A DNA stretch of 64,000 nt from Pseudomonadota bacterium. GTDB taxonomy: Bacteria > Pseudomonadota > Gammaproteobacteria > Steroidobacterales > Woeseiaceae. The notes beneath the pieces were generated by a model, which worked only from the letters and a program-made list of their open reading frames with translations, made no database searches and was not told the DNA's origin. This document shows, piece after piece, positions 52,380 to 61,012 of the stretch. A program made the position numbers and the translations under genes. Within the stretch, counting starts at the first letter, position 1; each line of letters begins with the position of its first letter. Location: assembly GCA_022560695.1 (NCBI GenBank), contig JADFSP010000001.1:124001-188000 (forward strand). The letters are read 5' to 3'.

Positions 52380-52537
52380 GTGGAACTTTGTAGCTGTTGC
52401 AGACTCTATGTTACTGAGTGCATTAGTCACTCGCCTGCTTACCTCCCTAAGCAGGCGCGCAACGCGGCATCCCCAAGCCGGTTGCTTCTTCTTGCCCCGG
52501 GCACAGCGAATGGCGGTGCTTCGGGGCCTTTTTTTGG
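52380..52537 (+). ncRNA. small RNA with C-rich hairpin loops between polA and engB (sX13/Spot 42/ErsA position)
   Basis: Three consecutive hairpins: a 9-bp stem (52432-52440 with 52449-52457) whose 8-base loop is ACCTCCCT; a second stem (GCAAC/GGC with GCC/GTTGC, 52459-52485) with loop ATCCCCAA; and a strong terminator with seven Ts. A pyrimidine-rich linker TTCTTCTTG separates the second hairpin from the terminator. The first loop is complementary to an AGGGAGGT Shine-Dalgarno. There is no coding frame. The locus downstream of polA carries Spot 42 in enterics, ErsA in Pseudomonas and, as I recall, the C-rich-looped sX13 in Xanthomonas. The 5' end is uncertain; TATACA at 52368-52373 may be the -10. 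Confidence 0.72.
52494..52535 (+). terminator. Rho-independent terminator of the polA-engB small RNA
   Basis: GCCCCGGGCAC and GTGCTTCGGGGC pair around AGCGAATGGCG, followed directly by CC and seven Ts. It ends four bases before the stop of engB on the other strand. Confidence 0.85.
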
Positions 52538-52538
52538 A

Positions 52539-53168
52539 CTATTTCTGTGGCACTGGTTTCATGGCACTTTTGTATTGCTCTGGGCTTGTTGTCAGGAATC
52601 GATCCAGAACATCACGTGCCTCACGTTCGCCTCTGCGCTTCAGTGCCGAGAAATGCTGCACCGTAGCGCGATTCCCGAGCTCGCGCCGCACTTCGAGCAG
52701 CGCGGTAGCCGCCTGACCCCTCTTCAGCTTATCGGCTTTGGTCAACAGGATGTGCACGGGAACATCAACGGACTCGGCAAAAGCCACCATCTGCCGGTCG
52801 AAGTCGGTCAGTTGACGCCGGATATCGACGATCAGCATCAGGCCATGCAAACTTCTGCGTACTTCGAAGTATTCGGCCAACAGCTCGCCCCAGTGACGGC
52901 GCACCGACTCGGCGACGCGCGCGAATCCGTACCCGGGAAGATCGACCAGTCGTTGCTCATCGCGCAGGCTGAAAAAATTCACGAGCTGAGTCCTTCCCGG
53001 CGTTTTGCTCGTCCTCGCAAATTGGCGCCGATTGACGATGACATTGATCGCGCTCGACTTGCCACAGTTCGATCGACCGGCGACAGCGACCTCGGAGCCT
53101 GTATCCGGAACGAACTGCTCGACCGAATTGGCGCTGGTCAAAAATCGGGCTTCGGGGTACTGCGACAT
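52539..53168 (-). CDS. engB: ribosome biogenesis GTPase YihA/EngB (YsxC)
   Basis: 209-residue TRAFAC GTPase needed for late 50S assembly. G1 AGRSNCGKSS, G2 TSKTPGRTQLVNFF, G3 LVDLPGYGFA, G4 LLTKADKL and G5 FSALK are all visible. The conserved position next to polA and cytochrome c4 supports the call. It is divergent from the cytochrome gene and convergent with the small RNA. Confidence 0.94.
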   Translation of the reverse strand: MSQYPEARFLTSANSVEQFVPDTGSEVAVAGRSNCGKSSAINVIVNRRQFARTSKTPGRTQLVNFFSLRDEQRLVDLPGYGFARVAESVRRHWGELLAEYFEVRRSLHGLMLIVDIRRQLTDFDRQMVAFAESVDVPVHILLTKADKLKRGQAATALLEVRRELGNRATVQHFSALKRRGEREARDVLDRFLTTSPEQYKSAMKPVPQK

Positions 53169-53193
53169 TGGGGTATGCCCTGCAGATTGTGTG

Positions 53194-53199
53194 TATAAT
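53194..53199 (+). promoter_or_regulatory. possible -10 element for the cytochrome c4 transcript
   Basis: Perfect TATAAT in the engB-cytochrome c4 intergenic region, oriented toward the cytochrome gene; no good -35 is seen. It would leave a leader of about 180 bases containing a GC-rich hairpin (around 53280-53300). Confidence 0.3.
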
Positions 53200-53388
53200 T
53201 TGGGGCGCTGAGTTCAGGATCCAACGATCAGCGGCTTGCCGAAAGAGGGGCAAGTTTGACGGGTTCGGGGTCACGCAGCAAGGCGGCGGGCCGCCGTCCA
53301 ACCCGATGCCGGGGCTCCTCAGGCACCATACACATCGAATGTAACAGTGATGGCCGCGGCCACCGCACGCAAAAAACGGTTACGGAAT

Positions 53389-54018
53389 ATGAGAAAAAAG
53401 CTTGCCCTGATTTGCATGTTCGCCGGTTTCACGCTCGTCGACCTGAACGTTCGTGCGGACAGCCTCGTCGACGGATCGGCAGATGCGGCCCAGACCACGG
53501 CCATCACTTGCATGGCGTGTCATGGGCCGCAAGGCAACAGTGTCAACGCCCTGTGGCCGAATATCGCGGGCCAGAACGCCAAATACCTCTACGCACAACT
53601 CAAGGCCTTCAAAGACGGCGCTCGCACCGACCCGTTGATGATGAGCCAGGCAATGCTGCTATCCGACCAGGACAAGCGCAATCTGGCGGTTTACTTTGAG
53701 GGCTTGCCTGCTGCGGCGCAGGCGGTCGCCGACCCATCCAGGGTGGACAGGGCCGAAGCTCTGTACCGCGGCGGCAACCTCGATGGCGGGATCCCGGCCT
53801 GTCTTGCGTGCCACGGGCCGACCGGCAGGGGTAATCCCGCTGCCGCCTATCCTGCGCTCAATGGACAGCACGCGAGTTATACGGCCAAGCAACTTCGCGA
53901 ATATGCATCGGGTGAACGAAAAACAGATGGCAGAACGCGAGTCATGCGCGACATCGCTTCGCGCCTGAGCGAAGAGGACATCGTTGCCCTGGCGTCCTAT
54001 GTGCAGGGCCTCAGATAA
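53389..54018 (+). CDS. diheme cytochrome c4
   Basis: 209 residues. Sec signal peptide (cleavage after VRA), then two homologous cytochrome c domains with heme sites CMACH and CLACH and axial methionines expected near DPLMMSQAM and RVMRDIA. A periplasmic electron carrier to terminal oxidases. The sequence engB - cytochrome c4 - dsbA is shared with Pseudomonas. ATG 53389 places the signal peptide normally; an in-frame start at 53347 would add a basic extension. Confidence 0.92.
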   Translation: MRKKLALICMFAGFTLVDLNVRADSLVDGSADAAQTTAITCMACHGPQGNSVNALWPNIAGQNAKYLYAQLKAFKDGARTDPLMMSQAMLLSDQDKRNLAVYFEGLPAAAQAVADPSRVDRAEALYRGGNLDGGIPACLACHGPTGRGNPAAAYPALNGQHASYTAKQLREYASGERKTDGRTRVMRDIASRLSEEDIVALASYVQGLR

Positions 54019-54115
54019 GAAATGGAATCTTTAGCTGTAACGACAATCGCAACGTTCACGTAAACCGATCGTACAGACTCCGGTCATACAGACAAATCAG
54101 TCTCGGGAACCCGCT

Positions 54116-54961
54116 ATGAAAAACGCACACTGGATCGCTACGGCACTTCTATTCCTCGTCGCCTGCGGCGAGCAGGATCCGAATGACGTGTCCGTCGAAC
54201 CTGAGGGACCACCCGCGGAACAGATCGTCGAAGATGCGATGGATGATGCCGCCGACGCAACGGCGCAGACAACCGACGATACGCTGGAGGTCGTTGAGGA
54301 ATCTGCCGCTGAGCCAGAGGAAGAGGAGGAACAGGCAATCCTGCTCGCGAGGGCCGATAATGTTGCCGAATCGCAGGACTGGCAGTTTAAGGAGGGCACC
54401 CATTTCGTTCGCCTGGTGCCCAGCCAGCCAATCGTCGGCGGTGCCGATAAAATTGAAGTCGCTGAATTTTTCTGGTACGGCTGCCCTCATTGTTACGATT
54501 TTGAACCAGCTCTCCGTCGTTGGAACGCCAACAAGGCTCCGAATGTGCGCTTCGTGCGCATTCCTGCCACCTGGAACAGACTCGTAGAATTGCATGCCCG
54601 GCTTTATTATGCTGAAGAGGTCCTCGGTCGAAACGGAGTTATCAAGGATCCGGATGCATTTCGTGAGGCCGTGTTCCAGGAATACCACCGCCGCGGCAAT
54701 CGGCTGACGTCAGAAGAGTCGATCCGCAAGTTGTTCGAACGCTTCGGCGTTGGCCCGGTTGAGTTCGAACGTACCTGGCAGTCATTCGAAGTCGATCAGA
54801 AATTGCGTGTTGCGAGGGATCTTGCGCGTCGCTATAGCATCGCCAGCGTGCCGATAATCGTTGTCAATGGCAAGTACCGCACCGGTGCCACTGAGGCCGG
54901 AAGCTACCCGAAACTGATCGAAGTAATCGATGAGCTCATCGCACGCGAGAACTTGCGCTAG
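54116..54961 (+). CDS. dsbA: DsbA-like thiol:disulfide interchange lipoprotein
   Basis: 281 residues. The lipobox LVAC anchors the protein at about Cys17; a 70-residue acidic linker (EEEEEQ and many Asp/Glu) follows, then a thioredoxin/DsbA domain with CPHC (FFWYGCPHCYDFEP), a helical insertion and the cis-proline in IASVPIIVVNG. It oxidises cysteine pairs in periplasmic proteins. Position after cytochrome c4 is as in Pseudomonas, but the lipid anchor and acidic linker are unlike soluble E. coli DsbA. Confidence 0.9.
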   Translation: MKNAHWIATALLFLVACGEQDPNDVSVEPEGPPAEQIVEDAMDDAADATAQTTDDTLEVVEESAAEPEEEEEQAILLARADNVAESQDWQFKEGTHFVRLVPSQPIVGGADKIEVAEFFWYGCPHCYDFEPALRRWNANKAPNVRFVRIPATWNRLVELHARLYYAEEVLGRNGVIKDPDAFREAVFQEYHRRGNRLTSEESIRKLFERFGVGPVEFERTWQSFEVDQKLRVARDLARRYSIASVPIIVVNGKYRTGATEAGSYPKLIEVIDELIARENLR

Positions 54962-54990
54962 CTCTAGCAGCCTGTTGAATAAGCGCGTTG

Positions 54991-55890
54991 CTAGCCGTTA
55001 TCCTCGGCGACAATGCGCCATATGGCATCGTCCGAGCGGCGCCAGTACAAGCGTTTTGTCGTGCGTGTGGTATGCCCGCCGCCGCCGATAGTCAGTCGAA
55101 ACCGGCTCAGAAACAAACCCTCTTCTTCCGGATCTGCAAGCAGCAGGACATCATCGATCCATACTTTTTCGATCACCTGAGTGTCATAGACCTGCAAGCG
55201 AAACGCCGACCACTCGTCTCGCCGCAAGCCGCGATAAGTGAAGTCGTCGGCATACAGGGAGAGATAGCTGTGCAGATCGCCGGACTCGTAGCTCATCACC
55301 CACGCATCCAGCGCGGCGCGAAACTCACTACGCAGTAACTCTATACGGCCGGGCGGCAGCCACCGCATCACGCGCGTAATAATCACAGGCGTGATGAGCG
55401 GTTTTAGTTCATCCGCGAGCGCCAACAACTCGTCATTTGCCAACGCGATGCAGCCATCGGTGTCCAGCGGCGGGCGCCGCCCGGCACCAGGCGCGGCGCC
55501 ATGAATCCAGATGCCGTCGCCGGTACGCCCCATGCCGCGGTCCCAGACATTCGGATAGTCGAGCGGAAACGCCATGACGCCATACCTTTCATGCAGGCGA
55601 CTCGTGTCCAGCTGCTCGGATACGAAGAAGATGCCGAGTGGCGTACGCCGGTCCCACGAACGCTTCTTGCCGACACCGTTCTGCCCGATCGACATGTAGC
55701 GGCTGTCCCGATACTTCGCATCCGACGATGCATGCACGAAGCGGTGCAGTTTTGCGGTCTCTGTTTCCGCCACAAATACTGCGTCGACAGAGACCGGCAA
55801 TTCGAGTATGTACGCGGGCAGCCGATCGTCAGCCTGTGCACATACTGGGCCGGCAAACAGAAAAAGAACGAGCAAACAGCATCGAGTCAT
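54991..55890 (-). CDS. L,D-transpeptidase (YkuD) with C-terminal NTF2-like domain
   Basis: 299 residues. Signal peptide (cleavage after VCA), then a YkuD catalytic domain with RTPLGIFFV, IWIHGAAPG and TDGCIALAN, containing the catalytic His and Cys. From about residue 180 there is a SnoaL/NTF2-like domain (FRAALDAWVMSYESGDLHSYLSLYADDFTYRG, quoted in part). A periplasmic peptidoglycan cross-linking or lipoprotein-attaching enzyme. Convergent with dsbA; a weak imperfect hairpin (54964-54994) spans the junction. Confidence 0.87.
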   Translation of the reverse strand: MTRCCLLVLFLFAGPVCAQADDRLPAYILELPVSVDAVFVAETETAKLHRFVHASSDAKYRDSRYMSIGQNGVGKKRSWDRRTPLGIFFVSEQLDTSRLHERYGVMAFPLDYPNVWDRGMGRTGDGIWIHGAAPGAGRRPPLDTDGCIALANDELLALADELKPLITPVIITRVMRWLPPGRIELLRSEFRAALDAWVMSYESGDLHSYLSLYADDFTYRGLRRDEWSAFRLQVYDTQVIEKVWIDDVLLLADPEEEGLFLSRFRLTIGGGGHTTRTTKRLYWRRSDDAIWRIVAEDNG

Positions 55891-55943
55891 GCACCGATAT
55901 TACAGCTGCCTGACAGGCACCACCATGCTATCGTCGGCAAGCC

Positions 55944-57713
55944 GTGAAGCAACTCTTGACCATACCCGCACTTTTTTTGCTTGCCTGCAATGCGCTGGCC
56001 GGCTCGGCGGACGACGAAGCGTTCGAGAAGCTGACGTTCGAGTACATCGGCGATCTCACCAATTTCTCGCCAGCCAATGCGACATTGATCGGCGATCACA
56101 GTGCGGACTCAAGGCTCGACAATGTTGATGCTGCAGCGCGCGCACGTCGCCGTGACTTGTATGAGGACTACAAAGCCGCACTGGCGGCGATCGACCGCAA
56201 CGATCTGACACGTGCGAATCAAATCGACGCGGAGATTCTTCACGACGAAATCGAATCGAGATTGTGGTCGCTCAACACATTGCAGGAGTGGGCATGGAAT
56301 CCGCTGGTTTACATCAACCTGTCCGGTCGTTCGATCTACGGTCTCGTCGCGCGCGACTTCGCGCCGATCCGATCGCGCCTGGTCAGCACTGCGTCCCGAC
56401 TTGAGCAACTGCCGAGGTTTCTTGAGCAGGCTCGCGGCTCACTGCAGCCCGAACGGGTACCGAAGATTCACGCCGAGACCGCAATCAAGCAGAACCGGGG
56501 GCTCGTATCGATAATCGAGTCGATGGTCGTTCCCGAAATGGATGTACTGCCATCCGGCGAGAGGAACCGCCTCGACGCCGCCATCAAATTGGCGAAAGAT
56601 GCGATTTCGAAACATCAGACCTGGCTCGAGGAAGAGCTGCTGCCCAGGGCTGCCGGCGATTTTCGCATTGGCGCCGAACTGTACGATGCGAAACTTGCGT
56701 TCGCGCTGATCTCGCCGATGAGTCGCAGGGACGTCAGGGCCCGCGCGGAAAGCGAGTACCAGTCCGTGCGCAATAAAATGTACGAGATCGTCAGGCAAAT
56801 CTACGCCGAAATGCATCCGCTGACGGCTTTTCCGGATGATCCCGCTGAACCATACAAACAGGCGATCGTCCGTACGGCACTCGAAAAGGCCTATCAGCAA
56901 TTGCCGCCTCGAGATGGCATCGTGGCCGTTGCGCGGCAGTACCTGCAACAGGCGACGGACTTTGTTATCGAGCACAATATTGTGGCGATGCCGGACGACC
57001 CGGTTGAGATCATCATCATGCCGGAGTTCCAGCGTGGCGTTGCACTCGCCTACCTGGATCCGCCGGGACCGCTCGACAAGGGCCAGAAATCGTTTTACGC
57101 GGTTGACCCGCTGCCGGAGGACTGGACCGACGAGCAGGTTACGTCGTTCCTGCGCGAGTACAACCTGCTCTCGATACAGGACCTGACCATTCACGAGGGT
57201 GTACCCGGGCACTATTTGCAGATCGCACACAGCAATCGCTACCCATCCACGTTGCGCAGCGTGTTGTGGTCCGGTCCGTTTGTCGAAGGCTGGGCTGTTT
57301 ACGCTGAGCGCATGATGATCGACGAGGGATACCTGGATCGCGATCCGCTGATGCGGCTGATCAACCTCAAGTGGTATCTGCGAGCTGTTACTAACGCCAT
57401 CATCGACTCTGCGATCCACGTCGACGGCATGACTCGTGATCAGGCGATGAAATTGATGATCGAAGGAGGTTTTCAGGAAGAGCGTGAAGCCGCCGGTAAG
57501 TGGATCCGAGCGCAGCTGACCTCTGCGCAGCTGTCAACCTACTTTGTCGGCTACCAGGAGCACATCGAAATGCGTGGCGCAGTCGAGCGGGCGTGGGGCG
57601 ATGAATTCACGCTGCGCCGATACCACGACCAGGTGCTCTCCTACGGCTCGCCACCGGTCAGGTTCGTGCGTGCACTGATGCTCGGTGAGGACATTCCACA
57701 GAGCGTCGACTAA
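55944..57713 (+). CDS. DUF885 family putative zinc metallopeptidase
   Basis: 589 residues with an N-terminal signal sequence (LLTIPALFLLACNALAGS; a possible lipobox at LLAC). The C-terminal half contains TIHEGVPGHYLQIAH, the DUF885 HExxxxH-like zinc site, followed by a downstream EGWAVYAERM glutamate motif. The family is regarded as secreted or membrane-associated peptidases; substrate unknown. The start is GTG at 55944. Lone gene, divergent from the L,D-transpeptidase. Confidence 0.85.
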   Translation: MKQLLTIPALFLLACNALAGSADDEAFEKLTFEYIGDLTNFSPANATLIGDHSADSRLDNVDAAARARRRDLYEDYKAALAAIDRNDLTRANQIDAEILHDEIESRLWSLNTLQEWAWNPLVYINLSGRSIYGLVARDFAPIRSRLVSTASRLEQLPRFLEQARGSLQPERVPKIHAETAIKQNRGLVSIIESMVVPEMDVLPSGERNRLDAAIKLAKDAISKHQTWLEEELLPRAAGDFRIGAELYDAKLAFALISPMSRRDVRARAESEYQSVRNKMYEIVRQIYAEMHPLTAFPDDPAEPYKQAIVRTALEKAYQQLPPRDGIVAVARQYLQQATDFVIEHNIVAMPDDPVEIIIMPEFQRGVALAYLDPPGPLDKGQKSFYAVDPLPEDWTDEQVTSFLREYNLLSIQDLTIHEGVPGHYLQIAHSNRYPSTLRSVLWSGPFVEGWAVYAERMMIDEGYLDRDPLMRLINLKWYLRAVTNAIIDSAIHVDGMTRDQAMKLMIEGGFQEEREAAGKWIRAQLTSAQLSTYFVGYQEHIEMRGAVERAWGDEFTLRRYHDQVLSYGSPPVRFVRALMLGEDIPQSVD

Positions 57714-57718
57714 GGCCG

Positions 57719-57736
57719 AAAAAGGGGTCAGACCCC
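57719..57736 (-). terminator. GGGGTCAGACCCC palindrome with T-run, terminator-like dispersed motif
   Basis: GGGG-TCAGA-CCCC, preceded on the plus strand by five As, so on the minus strand it is a GC stem followed by TTTTT, two bases past the sulfotransferase stop. The same GGGGTCAGACCCC word occurs at gene ends in many proteobacterial genomes, so it may also be part of a dispersed repeat. Confidence 0.55.
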
Positions 57737-57737
57737 A

Positions 57738-59303
57738 TTAATCGACGACGATACCGCCTGCTTCAAGCTTTGCTCTGAGCGGTTTTAGCTGGTGTTCGAA
57801 CTTTCGCCACCTGTCAACCGAGCGTGTGTGCGCTTTTTCGCGCACCTGCACTGAACTTGCTGTGGCGATCGGCGCCGCGTTGCGATCAAATTGCAGACAC
57901 GATTCCTCGAACTCAAAATCCAGCAAGTCAAGTAATCGGCGAGTCTGTTCTTCCTGATTGCTCACCAGTTCCTCGTACTGCACTTCGATCATCCGGTCCT
58001 GTAATACGTCCCGCCAGTGCTTGCTCAGGCGGTCATACGCCAGATAGTACTGTGCGAGGTCATCCAGCGAGTACGCGAATCGGAAGAAGGACTGTTTGTA
58101 AACCGCAAAACACGTGTCCATCGGATGTCGCCGAAGGTGAATGATGCGAGCATCGGGCCATGCTTTGGCAATGAATCCCAGGTACAAGACGTTTTCGGGA
58201 AGCTTGTCGATAAAAAACTGTTCGTCACCCAAACGGTACGCAATCGCTTCGGCGTACGAATTAGCGATCGTTGCAGGATCCCGAACAGCTGCCTTTTCAA
58301 TCAGTTGCGGAGTGATCCCGATTTGATGCTCCGCGCGAGCGCCGTCGCGAAGAACCATTTGCAGTAACTGAGTTTCACCGGCACTTTGAACCAGGGAATG
58401 ATTTGACAGGATTCTGTCAGTCAACGTTGTGCCGGTGCGTGGCAGGCCGACAATGAAAATTGGTGTCTTGTCGGTGCTTGCCTTCGATGGCGAATCGTTC
58501 AGCCATGCGTGAGTGCAGACATCGACGATCTTATCCATCAGTTGAACATCGTCGTCAACCCTATAGTCGCCGACCGACTTGACCGCGTCGCCCGCCGCTT
58601 TGAAATATCGAAATGCGTCGTTCCAGCGCCCGAGATCCTCGTATTCCTTGCCAAGCCCGTAGTAAAGATAGATATTGTTCTCAGGGTTCTTGTCTCCCTT
58701 GCGCAAAGCCTTCAGCATTTTCTTGATGTGACGATCATTGCGTGCCCTGTCGAGCTGTGCGAGCGAGTAGTGATTGCGCTGGTGGCTCGGATGCTGTTTC
58801 AAAAGTTTTCGGTAAATTGATCTGGCTTCATCGATCTTGCCCACGTAAACAGCGCACGAAGCAAGATTCGCTTGAATCGTCTCTACGTTTGGTTGCAGTT
58901 CGTCAGCTCGTTTGTGGAGTCGCCACGCGTCCTCGTGGAGGCTCATCGCCGAGTACACTGTACCGGCCATATCGAGATACAGCGGGCTGTTTGCCAATTT
59001 GTCCTTGCATTTTTCTAAGAGATCTCGCGCCTCAGCGTATCGATGCATTACAAGATACTGGTTCGCCAATTCCACGGCGGCATCGTATCGGTCTGCGTCC
59101 AGCTGCAACGCATGTTCGAAGTATTCGGCGGCGGCCTCTGTTCTTTGTCCTGCTTTTTGCACCAAACCCATCAGAAACGCACCCTCGGGATCTTCGGGTG
59201 ACCGACGCCGAATCTCCATGGCGCAGGCGCTGACACGTGCCCAGTCGCGGGACACCACCGCCTGACGGGCAACAGCACTGATTTGATTAAGTTCAGGTAT
59301 CAA
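57738..59303 (-). CDS. TPR-sulfotransferase (paralog 1)
   Basis: 521 residues. The N-terminal half is a run of TPR-like helices (for example YFEHALQLDADRYDAAVELANQYL, quoted in part). The C-terminal half is a PAPS-dependent sulfotransferase with the 5'-phosphosulfate loop FIVGLPRTGTTLTDRIL and the 3'-phosphate motif HLRRHPMDTCFAVYKQSF. The likely acceptor is a protein, lipid or saccharide; unknown. Starts with TTG behind AGAGG, nine bases after the stop of the paralog upstream, so they form one operon. Confidence 0.85.
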   Translation of the reverse strand: MIPELNQISAVARQAVVSRDWARVSACAMEIRRRSPEDPEGAFLMGLVQKAGQRTEAAAEYFEHALQLDADRYDAAVELANQYLVMHRYAEARDLLEKCKDKLANSPLYLDMAGTVYSAMSLHEDAWRLHKRADELQPNVETIQANLASCAVYVGKIDEARSIYRKLLKQHPSHQRNHYSLAQLDRARNDRHIKKMLKALRKGDKNPENNIYLYYGLGKEYEDLGRWNDAFRYFKAAGDAVKSVGDYRVDDDVQLMDKIVDVCTHAWLNDSPSKASTDKTPIFIVGLPRTGTTLTDRILSNHSLVQSAGETQLLQMVLRDGARAEHQIGITPQLIEKAAVRDPATIANSYAEAIAYRLGDEQFFIDKLPENVLYLGFIAKAWPDARIIHLRRHPMDTCFAVYKQSFFRFAYSLDDLAQYYLAYDRLSKHWRDVLQDRMIEVQYEELVSNQEEQTRRLLDLLDFEFEESCLQFDRNAAPIATASSVQVREKAHTRSVDRWRKFEHQLKPLRAKLEAGGIVVD

Positions 59304-59312
59304 CGGCAGCCT

Positions 59313-60887
59313 CTAGCCAAGCGAAATTCCCGCATCTTCAAGCTGATTGACCAGCGGCTGCAGTTGTTTCTCGTAATGTCTCCAGCGATCGACCGATCCA
59401 GTGTGCATCTTTTCCCGAACCTGGACCGAACTCGCGGTTGCAGTCGGTGCAACATTTTTTTCAAAATCGAGGCAAGCCTGTTCGAACTGGAGGCCCAGGC
59501 GATCCAGCAATTGGCGTGTCTGTGCCTCCTGATCGGCGACAAGTTCCTCATATTGAACCTCAACGAGTCGGTCACCTAATAATTCACGCCAGTGCTGACA
59601 CAATCGGTCATATGCTACGTAATAGCGAGCCAGGTTCTCAAGGCTGTAGGAAAACTTGTACGCCCAGGTGAACACCTGCTTGTACATTGAAAAACACGCA
59701 TCCATCGGGTTTCGCTGCATGAGAACGATGGGCTTATCGGGCCAAGCCTTGGCAATGAAACCGAGATAGTTAATATTGAAGGGAAGCTTATCAATGAAAA
59801 TCGGTTCCTCATTCAAGCGGTAACGAATCGCGTTCATATATCCAGTCGTAATCAACGAAATGTCCTTGTCCGCAACTGACTTAATCATCGCTGGGGCCAT
59901 CTTATCGAGCGCCTGAACTTTGCTTTCCCGGCGCAGAACCATCTGAACAAATTCCGTTTCACCGACGCTCTGAACTTTCGAGTGGCTGGCAATGATACGT
60001 TCGGTCAGTGTTGTCCCCGTTCGCGGCAGTCCAACGATAAAGAGCGGTGTATTTTCCGCCGGCTGCGGCACCGACCCACGCTGCAACCACTCGGTATTGC
60101 ATACCTCGATAGCTGTATCAATGATAGCTATATCATCATCAATATCGTAATTCGCGACACTCGTCGCCGCGTCCCCGCCTCGCTTGAAGTACTCAAATGC
60201 CTTGCCCCACTCTTGCAGATCCTCGTACTCCTTGCCGAGTGCGTAGTACAGGAAGATATTCCGGTCAGGAGGCAAATCTGTTTCACGCAGTACTTGTTCC
60301 ATCTGCTCGATGTGCTGCGAATCTGTGGCCCTCGCCAGGCGCGCGAATTGGTAGTGATTTCGTTGATGCGTCGGATTGTTGCTGAGTAGCTCCTTATAGA
60401 CTTCCCGGGCTGTGTCGATTTCGCCGACATACACGGCACAGGCCGCGAGATTTGCCTGAAACAGGCTGATCTCAGGCTGCAACTCGTAGGCTTTTTGATA
60501 TAGTGGCCAAGCCTTTTCCGGCAGCCCGACTTCAGTATAGACGGTTGCCGCCATATCGAGGTATCGAGGGCTGTTTGCAAGTGACCCTTCATAGCGACCG
60601 AGCAAAGCCGCAACCTCGGCATTGCGTCGCCCCATGGAATATTGGCTAGCAAGTTCGACGGCAGCATCGTAGCGCTTCGCATCCATACGTAATACTGCCT
60701 CAAATGCGTCAATAGCCTTTTTTGGCTTCTGCGCCGCCTTCTCGACAAGACCCAGCAAGAAATAGCCTTCGGGATCCTGACCTGCGCGATTCAGTATTCC
60801 GGCCGCACAGAGGTGGACCGTTTCCCAGTCCTGTCTTGCAGCAGCTTGTCTGCCCGCATTACTCAGGTTCGTAATTTCTGTATTCAT
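59313..60887 (-). CDS. TPR-sulfotransferase (paralog 2)
   Basis: 524 residues, colinear with and clearly related to the next gene: same TPR region, LFIVGLPRTGTTLTERIIASH, a 3'-phosphate-binding QRNPMDACFSMYKQVF and the same C-terminal ASSVQVREKMHTGSVDRWR pattern. A tandem duplication with substantial divergence. ATG 60887 matches the start of the paralog; the open frame continues 50 codons into the promoter region. Divergent from a methyltransferase gene 125 bases away. Confidence 0.85.
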   Translation of the reverse strand: MNTEITNLSNAGRQAAARQDWETVHLCAAGILNRAGQDPEGYFLLGLVEKAAQKPKKAIDAFEAVLRMDAKRYDAAVELASQYSMGRRNAEVAALLGRYEGSLANSPRYLDMAATVYTEVGLPEKAWPLYQKAYELQPEISLFQANLAACAVYVGEIDTAREVYKELLSNNPTHQRNHYQFARLARATDSQHIEQMEQVLRETDLPPDRNIFLYYALGKEYEDLQEWGKAFEYFKRGGDAATSVANYDIDDDIAIIDTAIEVCNTEWLQRGSVPQPAENTPLFIVGLPRTGTTLTERIIASHSKVQSVGETEFVQMVLRRESKVQALDKMAPAMIKSVADKDISLITTGYMNAIRYRLNEEPIFIDKLPFNINYLGFIAKAWPDKPIVLMQRNPMDACFSMYKQVFTWAYKFSYSLENLARYYVAYDRLCQHWRELLGDRLVEVQYEELVADQEAQTRQLLDRLGLQFEQACLDFEKNVAPTATASSVQVREKMHTGSVDRWRHYEKQLQPLVNQLEDAGISLG

Positions 60888-61012
60888 CGACGTAATCTGA
60901 CATTGATCGTTGTGCGAATCAATCGACTTTGCGTCGAGCGATATACCGATATCGCGATTGTTGAATCGGTTGCTATACTGCGGCACCACGTTTCCCGAAC
61001 ATCGGAATCGGC

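Noticed and set aside
54964-54994. Imperfect hairpin (CTAGCAGC/GTTGCTAG) between dsbA and the L,D-transpeptidase gene
   Set aside because: Contains a mismatch, has a long loop and lacks a T-run; too weak to list as a terminator, though it may assist at the convergent junction.
56439-57419. 326-codon minus-strand frame opposite the DUF885 gene
   Set aside because: Antisense shadow of a gene with a clear zinc-site motif.
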